Assembly: GCA_949752795.1 (NCBI GenBank)
Contig: OX457056.1
Location: 92,216,942 to 92,280,941 of the forward strand
Length of the DNA stretch: 64,000 nt
Direction: 5' to 3'
DNA from: Hyperoodon ampullatus
Taxonomy: Eukaryota > Chordata > Mammalia > Artiodactyla > Ziphiidae
The notes below the pieces were generated by a model. It made no database searches. It saw nothing but the letters and a program-made list of their open reading frames with translations, and was not told the origin of the DNA. Each line of letters opens with the position of its first letter. The stretch's first letter is position 1. Shown here in pieces: positions 58,600-64,000 of this stretch. Made by a program: the position numbers and the translations under genes.

Positions 58600-59960
58600 T
58601 CCTAATTTTGTCTGCTGAAGGGCCTAGATGCTATGACACATCATTAACAATGACTATACCTAGTGCCTAGATCTTGGTTTCTATATACCACTCCCCACTG
58701 AAAGGAACCAGGGAATTAAAAAAAAAAAAAAGGCTGATTCTAGGGATGAAGCAAGAAAGGCATAAGATGAGCCTGGAATATCTTGCTGTGCCAGAAAGTA
58801 AGGAAATGTCCCAAAATAATGAGGCATGTCAAATGCATATGGGAGCCAGCTTGAAGACGTTAACACCTGCCAGATCTGAGACAACTGGCACCAAAATTAG
58901 TGAATTATAATACATGAATTAAATAGGAATCCATACTGATAATAAATAGATAAATATATACATAGACAGCGGAGAAGAGAGTTTTTCCTTCTCGTAGAAT
59001 GTCAACTAATGAGTAGAGATATGGTGGAGTTAAACACCATTTCTTTTGGTAACCATCACTGTAAGAACGGTATGAGCAAGAATCAATGGGTGATAGTTTT
59101 ATGTGGAGCAAGATATGTGCATTGTTTCAAAGCAAATGACCATAAATTGCTTTATTAGTTGCAAGGGAGAACACAGTAATTATATTACAGGAAGAAACCC
59201 AACAAAACCTTGACCAGGTGATTAATATCACAGCTGAAGAGGGATGGTTCTGTATATGGTACCCTGAGAAATCTACAACTTCACTTACGTAGTATCCTAA
59301 TGGAGGCGAACGGTGTGTAAACTGAATCTAACACATTGAATAAATGGATGGAGGATGGTGGAAGCCAGGTTTCTAACTGTTGGTGTGGAAGTATACAGAA
59401 AACCAAGGGGAATGAGGTTAGCATAAGCCATATGGTAATGAAGTAGAGTTGGAGACATCAGTATAAACTAATGTTTAGCTTAATCTGAATAGAGATAGTT
59501 TTATAATGGAAATATTTATAAATGTATTTATGTGGCTTTATACACATACATATCTTTCCTTGCTTTGTTAGCTGAGAGGGTCTAGAAGAATAACATCCCA
59601 ACAGCAATGAGCATACTAAGCACCAGATCTTGATTTCTAATACCATTCTCCAGTGAAAGGAACCAGGGCTCCTTGAAGAAATAGCTGAGGCAGGAAATGT
59701 AAAGAAAACCCATAACTCCAGGCCAATCAGCAGAAAAACATGAGAAAAATCTCAGTTGAGGAACATCCTGCAAAATATCTGCACAGTACTCCTTAAGAAT
59801 ATCTAGGTCATCAAAAATACCGAAAGTCTGAGAAATTGTCATAGCCAGGAGAAACCTAAGGAGATATGATGACTAAATGTAATATGGAATCCTGGAGGGA
59901 TCCTGGAACAGAAAAAGAATATTAGGCAACATTGCTAATTTTACTATTTAAAAATTTCCA
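58600..59960 (+). repeat. Old L1M 3' UTR with an internal repeated block
   Basis: 'ggcatgtcaaatgcatatgg', 'gaatgtcaactaatgagtag', 'aatggatggaggatggtgga' and the terminal 'ggaatcctggagggatcctg' with 'ggaacagaaaaagaatatta' follow old L1 3'-UTR order. The block at 58611-58713 recurs in diverged form at 59567-59668. The element is cut by the SINE at 59961. Confidence 0.6.
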
Positions 59961-60291
59961 GGACTTCCCTGGTGGCGCAGTGGTTAAGAATCCGCCTGCC
60001 AATGCAGGGGATACAGGTTCGAGCCCTGGTCCGGGAAGATTTTACATGTTGCAGAGCAACTAAGCCAGTGCACCACAACTACTAACCCTGCGCTCTAGGG
60101 CCCGCGAACCACAACTGCTGAAGCCCGCACGCCTAGAACCTGTGCTCTGCAACAAGAGAAGCCACTGCAATGAGAAGCCCGCACACCACAACGAAGAGTA
60201 GCTCCTGCTTGCTGCAACTAGAGAAAAGCCCACGTGCAACAATGAAGACCCAGTGCAGCCAAAAATAAATTTTAAAAATAATATTGTTTAA
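59961..60291 (+). mobile_element. tRNA-Glu-derived SINE, long form
   Basis: Head 'ggacttccctggtggcgcag', B-box-like 'aggttcgagccctggtccgg', long-form body and A/T-rich tail. The TSD 'aaaaatttcca' is at 59950-59960 and 60292-60302. Confidence 0.93.
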
Positions 60292-60302
60292 AAAAATTTC
60301 CA

Positions 60303-61214
60303 TATTTGAATATATTAATTTGGGTTTCTGATTTGTTACATGGATTTTATGAACGATTATATTTCAAGACCACTTGTATTTCACAGTTTATCATGTTCAA
60401 AAATCAATGTCATATAAAGATTAAGATAAAACATTTATTGTTCTATTCTTGAGTGTATTAGGAAGTAACTGCATACTTAGTATCACGATGAGTACATTAC
60501 GGAAAGTGAAAGAAGTAAAAAGTATGAGATCCCTATTCTCAAGAACAAGCTACAGAGGGAAGTAGGAGGTTAGTCTAAGATAAATTGCACTTAAAAATAA
60601 CCACAGTGAAAGTCGTTCAGAACTCCTCGGCAGAAGTGGAGAAGGCTTCATGGACTGGTGGATATTGAACTAGGCCTGGAATTCTGATGTCACAGAAGGT
60701 ATGGAAAAGGGTTTATGGAAGGGCTTTGGAGTTCTACTTTATGAATCACTTTGCTATACTGCCCTGCAATAAATGTCACTCAAAAAAATGATTAATGACC
60801 AAGTGAATGGATGAAAGAAAGAAGAAGGGATCATAGAATGGAAGAAAGGAGGGAGAGAGGAAGGAAGGAATCAGGATGCACTAAAATTTCTAAAGTACTT
60901 TAACCTTACAACATCAAGCTTCTAGACTTAATGCATAAATTAATTTAAATGGAAGCATTTAGATAAGATTCTCAACTTTGACTTTAACATCACCTCACTA
61001 TAAGCATGACTGGGATTTACTGTTCAGCCAGTAGGGCTCAGGACCCCAGGCCCATAGAGGTGAGTAGAGAACAGTACGAGTCCTGGCATCTGCCATCAAA
61101 GGGTCTGCAAGCACCATCTGAGCCAAGTGGGAGCCCTGACCATTTGCAACGTAAGCTCTCCAACCTTTTCTCCATTCCCGGGACATAAACTATTCTCAGT
61201 ACGTTCTACTAAAG
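60303..61214. other. Unassigned sequence with a purine-rich tract
   Basis: A GA-rich tract lies at about 60812-60870 (GAAA, GAAG and GGAA units). No gene or named repeat recognised. Confidence 0.5.
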
Positions 61215-61345
61215 TAGTGTGATATGGCAGTTAAGGGTACAAGTTTGGGAATCAGGTCAGGTTTGAATTCCTGGTTTGCCACTCACTAGCAAAGCTTTGT
61301 TATTTCCCCAAGCTTTAGTTTCCTCATGGAGAAAATGGAGACTAG
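61215..61345 (+). repeat. MIR fragment
   Basis: 'ggcagttaagggtacaagtt', 'gaattcctggtttgccactc' and 'tttcctcatggagaaaatgg' are plus-MIR blocks. Confidence 0.65.
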
Positions 61346-61539
61346 TAGACTCTTTGGGATCACGGAGGATTATTCCATCCATCTCCAAACCCGGTTTCTC
61401 TAATCCACCCATTTCTGTCAATTGCTACTGCCTAAATCAAATTACCATATTTTCTAGAGTATAGGACACCTATTCTTACTTACTATCTCACCTATTCTTA
61501 CTCATTCTCACTTCCATCCCATCCACTCTCCACACCAAC

Positions 61540-61830
61540 CATAGGATCCCATTTAAAGTGCAAATCTGATTACCTCCACTCAAAACCTCTTGCTGGCTTC
61601 CCATAGCTCTTAGAATAAAACCCAAACCCCTTTAACTTACAAGACCTTGTATAATTCTGTTTACTCCCATTACTTTAGTCACATTTGCCTTTCCATCTAC
61701 TTCCCAACCCCAATCCCTTTGCCTTTTGCTTAAGAATTCAACCCAAATGATGTCTCTTAAGGAAGCCTTCCTTGACCTCAAGACAAACCTGGTGATCTTA
61801 GTGCTGCTCCCCAAATATTTCTGGGTTTCC
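61540..61830 (+). repeat. L2 LINE, first half
   Basis: 'aaatctgattacctccactc', 'agaataaaacccaaacccct', 'acaagaccttgtataattct' and 'taaggaagccttccttgacc' are L2 blocks. Interrupted at about 61830; the 3' end continues at 62215. Confidence 0.68.
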
Positions 61831-62200
61831 TTCTTCTAGGCACACAGCAGAACTACTTCTCCTGTCCCCTGTAAGTTAGGACTGATCATATCCTTACTCT
61901 AGTCAATGAAATGTGAGCAGAAGCTATAGTTACTTCTTAGTAAAAGGTTCAACAGTCAGTCTTGTCTACCATGCTTCTTCCTCTTCTCCTGAGAATGGCC
62001 ATGTGTTTGTTGGTGGCTGCTCTGTCAACCTGTGTCCCTGACTGAGGAAGACAAAAATACTAACACAGAACAAAGCCTTTAGCCCACTCTTTGATGGACA
62101 TGCAGTATAAACAAGAAATAAATTTCACTGTTTTAAGCCACTGAAAATTTGAGGTTGTTTTTTATTTCAAAATAATCTATCCTATCATGACTGGTAGATT
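61831..62200 (+). repeat. Ancient LTR-type repeat (MaLR-like) inside L2
   Basis: 'agtcaatgaaatgtgagcag', 'gaatggccatgtgtttgttg' and 'aagccactgaaaatttgagg' match the family at 5790 and 18000. It sits between two halves of one L2, which makes it younger than that L2. Confidence 0.5.
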
Positions 62201-62214
62201 TAAATTAGAAAGCC

Positions 62215-62430
62215 CACTAGAATGCTCTCCCCATTAATAGTCTCCTCTGTAACACTTTTCACATTGCAATCACATAATTACATGGGAGTCATTTGTTTAA
62301 TAACCCTTCTGCTAGAATACAACCTCCACCAGGGCAGGGAACTGTTCTCTTGCTTGCTTCTAAGCCCAAGCACTTCACACGGTACCTAACATAATTCTCA
62401 ATAAAAACTGCATGAATGAACAAATTAATC
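62215..62430 (+). repeat. L2 LINE, 3' end
   Basis: 'tcctctgtaacacttttcac', 'ctagaatacaacctccacca', 'agcacttcacacggtaccta' and 'ctcaataaaaactgcatgaa' complete the L2 begun at 61540. Confidence 0.65.
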
Positions 62431-62564
62431 CAATGAGATGATGTGTATAAAGTTATTAGTATAGAACAAAGATCTAGAAATTGCTCCATAATGATGAGCT
62501 ATTATTTTTTCTTTTCTTCTTCTTGTTTTTTATATAACTATATAACAATTTAATTAGCAACAGT

Positions 62565-62800
62565 TTAGTGTAATGATTAATGATTAAGAGTTGGACTCTG
62601 AACCAGACTCCCCAGGGATCTGAATCCTAGCTCCCCACTTGCTGGCTATGTGACTTGGGCAACTTAAAGTTTCTGTCCCTGAGTTTCCTCATCTGTAAAA
62701 TATGGGACAATAATTGTACATGCTTCATAGGACTGTCATAAGTATTAAATTAATTAATTTGCAACAGACCTAAAATTATGCTTGGCACATATATGTAAGT
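62565..62800 (+). repeat. MIR SINE
   Basis: 'gattaagagttggactctga', 'gatctgaatcctagctcccc', 'ctggctatgtgacttgggca', 'ttcctcatctgtaaaatatg' and 'tgcttggcacatatatgtaa' are a well-preserved plus MIR. Confidence 0.8.
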
Positions 62801-63029
62801 AATATGTTTATTAAATATATAAATATATCATACATACCACACATACTTTATTAATATATAACAGGGTTTAGCAGCTTCTGTTGAACTACATATCTACTCC
62901 TCCCCAAAACAGATGCATAGAGAGGCTCTGGGTTAGATGAAGTAAGCACACTCCATCATTTATCTCCCATTATAAAACCTGTACAGAGTGCATGAAACCA
63001 GAATGCAAGAGACCAGACTTTGAAATCTC

Positions 63030-64000
63030 ATCAAACTGGTGGGAAGTATACCATTTCCATCTCTTGTTTCCCCCAGACTGAGCTCAAAACATCCCCAAAC
63101 CCAGAAATTAGAATGACTGTAGATTTCTCATCAGAAACCACTGGAGTCCAGAAGAAAGTGAAACAACATTTTTTAAGTGCTAAGAGAAAAGAACTATATT
63201 CAGTGAAAATATTCCTTAGAATTGCAGGTGAAATCAATATTTTCAGATGAAAGAAAATTAAGAGAATTCACTTTCACTAGACTTGTTTTTAATATATGTG
63301 AATAATGTTTCTATGTTCCATTTGAAGTACTAAAATATTAAGTTGATATATTAAGTATATATATTGTAATCCTTAGAGCAACCTCTAAAAACACTATACA
63401 AAAAAATAGAGTCAAAAACAAAATATATAAATTAAAAATGCAATACTGGGCTTCCCTGGTGGTGCAGTGGTTGAGAGTCCACCTGCCGATGCAGGGGACA
63501 TGGGTTCGTGCCCCGGTCCGGGAAGATCCCACATGCCACGGAGCAGCTGGGCCCGTGACCCATGGCTGCTGAGCCTGTGTGTCCAGAGCCTGTGCTCTGC
63601 AACGGGAGAGGCCACAGCAGTGAGAGGCCCATGTACCGCAAAACAAACAAACAAACAAAAAGCAATACTAAAAAGTGCTCAAACCACCCAAAAGAAGGAA
63701 GGAAAGGGAAAACAGAAGAATGAGAAATACAAGAAACAAACAGAAAACAAATAATAAAATGGTAGACCTAAATCCAAACATTTCAATAATTACAATAAAT
63801 GTAAATGGTCTAAACACACCAAATTAAAAGATATAGATTATAGAAAGGATTAAAAAATAAAAGGAAAACAGGTTTATAGACAAATTGGAGCACAAGATGA
63901 AGAAAATAGTCAATATAGTTAGGAGACTTAGAAGCATGTCATTCAAGAAAAAAAATGAAAAAAATAAGATCAACCCAAAGAAGAAAAGATTGAGACATGT
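63030..64000 (+). repeat. Old L1M: ORF1 end to start of ORF2, running off the window
   Basis: 'tctcatcagaaaccactgga' with 'agtccagaagaaagtgaaac', 'tgtaatccttagagcaacct' and 'gtagacctaaatccaaacat' is followed by 'tacaataaatgtaaatggtc', the coding start of the ORF2 endonuclease domain in old L1s. In-frame stops occur at once. The element is interrupted by the SINE at 63448-63661. Confidence 0.6.
63448..63661 (+). mobile_element. tRNA-Glu-derived SINE, short form, nested in L1M
   Basis: Standard short form with an A-tail patterned as (AAAC)n. TSD core 'gcaatact' at 63440-63447 and 63662-63669, with A-runs upstream of each. Confidence 0.94.

Overview
This window reads as nuclear DNA of a mammal, most likely a cetacean (whale or dolphin). 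The main evidence is about seventeen copies of a tRNA-Glu-derived SINE (the CHR family known from cetaceans, hippos and ruminants), in a ~200-bp form and a ~330-bp form, plus LINE-1 3' ends of the cetartiodactyl type. Most young copies have intact target-site duplications (TSDs) and oligo-A tails. Ancient mammal-wide repeats (MIR, L2, MER5-like, L1M, MaLR-like) fill much of the rest.

I found no functional protein-coding gene, no multi-exon pattern I could defend, no rRNA or functional tRNA, no CpG island and no CRISPR array. Open reading frames longer than about 60 codons are either translated SINE/L1 sequence or chance frames with no recognisable domain. The window is best described as intergenic or intronic. 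The only recognisable coding remnants belong to L1 ORF2 (best at 51437-52624, broken by at least three in-frame stops). The only RNA-gene remnant is a 31-nt 5' fragment of U6 snRNA (34926-34956, minus strand).

Layout: 1-7.7 kb is mostly unassigned, with scattered old repeats. 7.7-24 kb is SINE-rich: twelve tRNA-derived SINEs, several L2 and MIR copies, and a double insertion into one target at 20750-21273. 24-46 kb alternates MIR/L2 fragments, AT-rich unassigned sequence, minus-strand SINEs, two truncated young L1 3' ends and the U6 fragment. 46-48 kb holds an old antisense L1M bounded on one side by a 40-bp direct repeat. 51.4-53.4 kb is a 2-kb 5'-truncated L1 carrying a nested SINE. 55.4-60.3 kb is a pile of L1M with a younger, internally inverted L1 inserted in or beside it. 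61-64 kb holds MIR, L2 and a MaLR-like repeat, then an old L1 (ORF1/ORF2 junction region) running off the end.

No new biological system is visible. The points of interest are records of retrotransposition: repeated use of one target site, a twin-priming inversion, a possible 3' transduction or template jump, nested insertions usable for relative dating, the U6 fragment, and an unexplained 40-bp direct repeat. Family names of ancient repeats were assigned by eye and should be treated as provisional.
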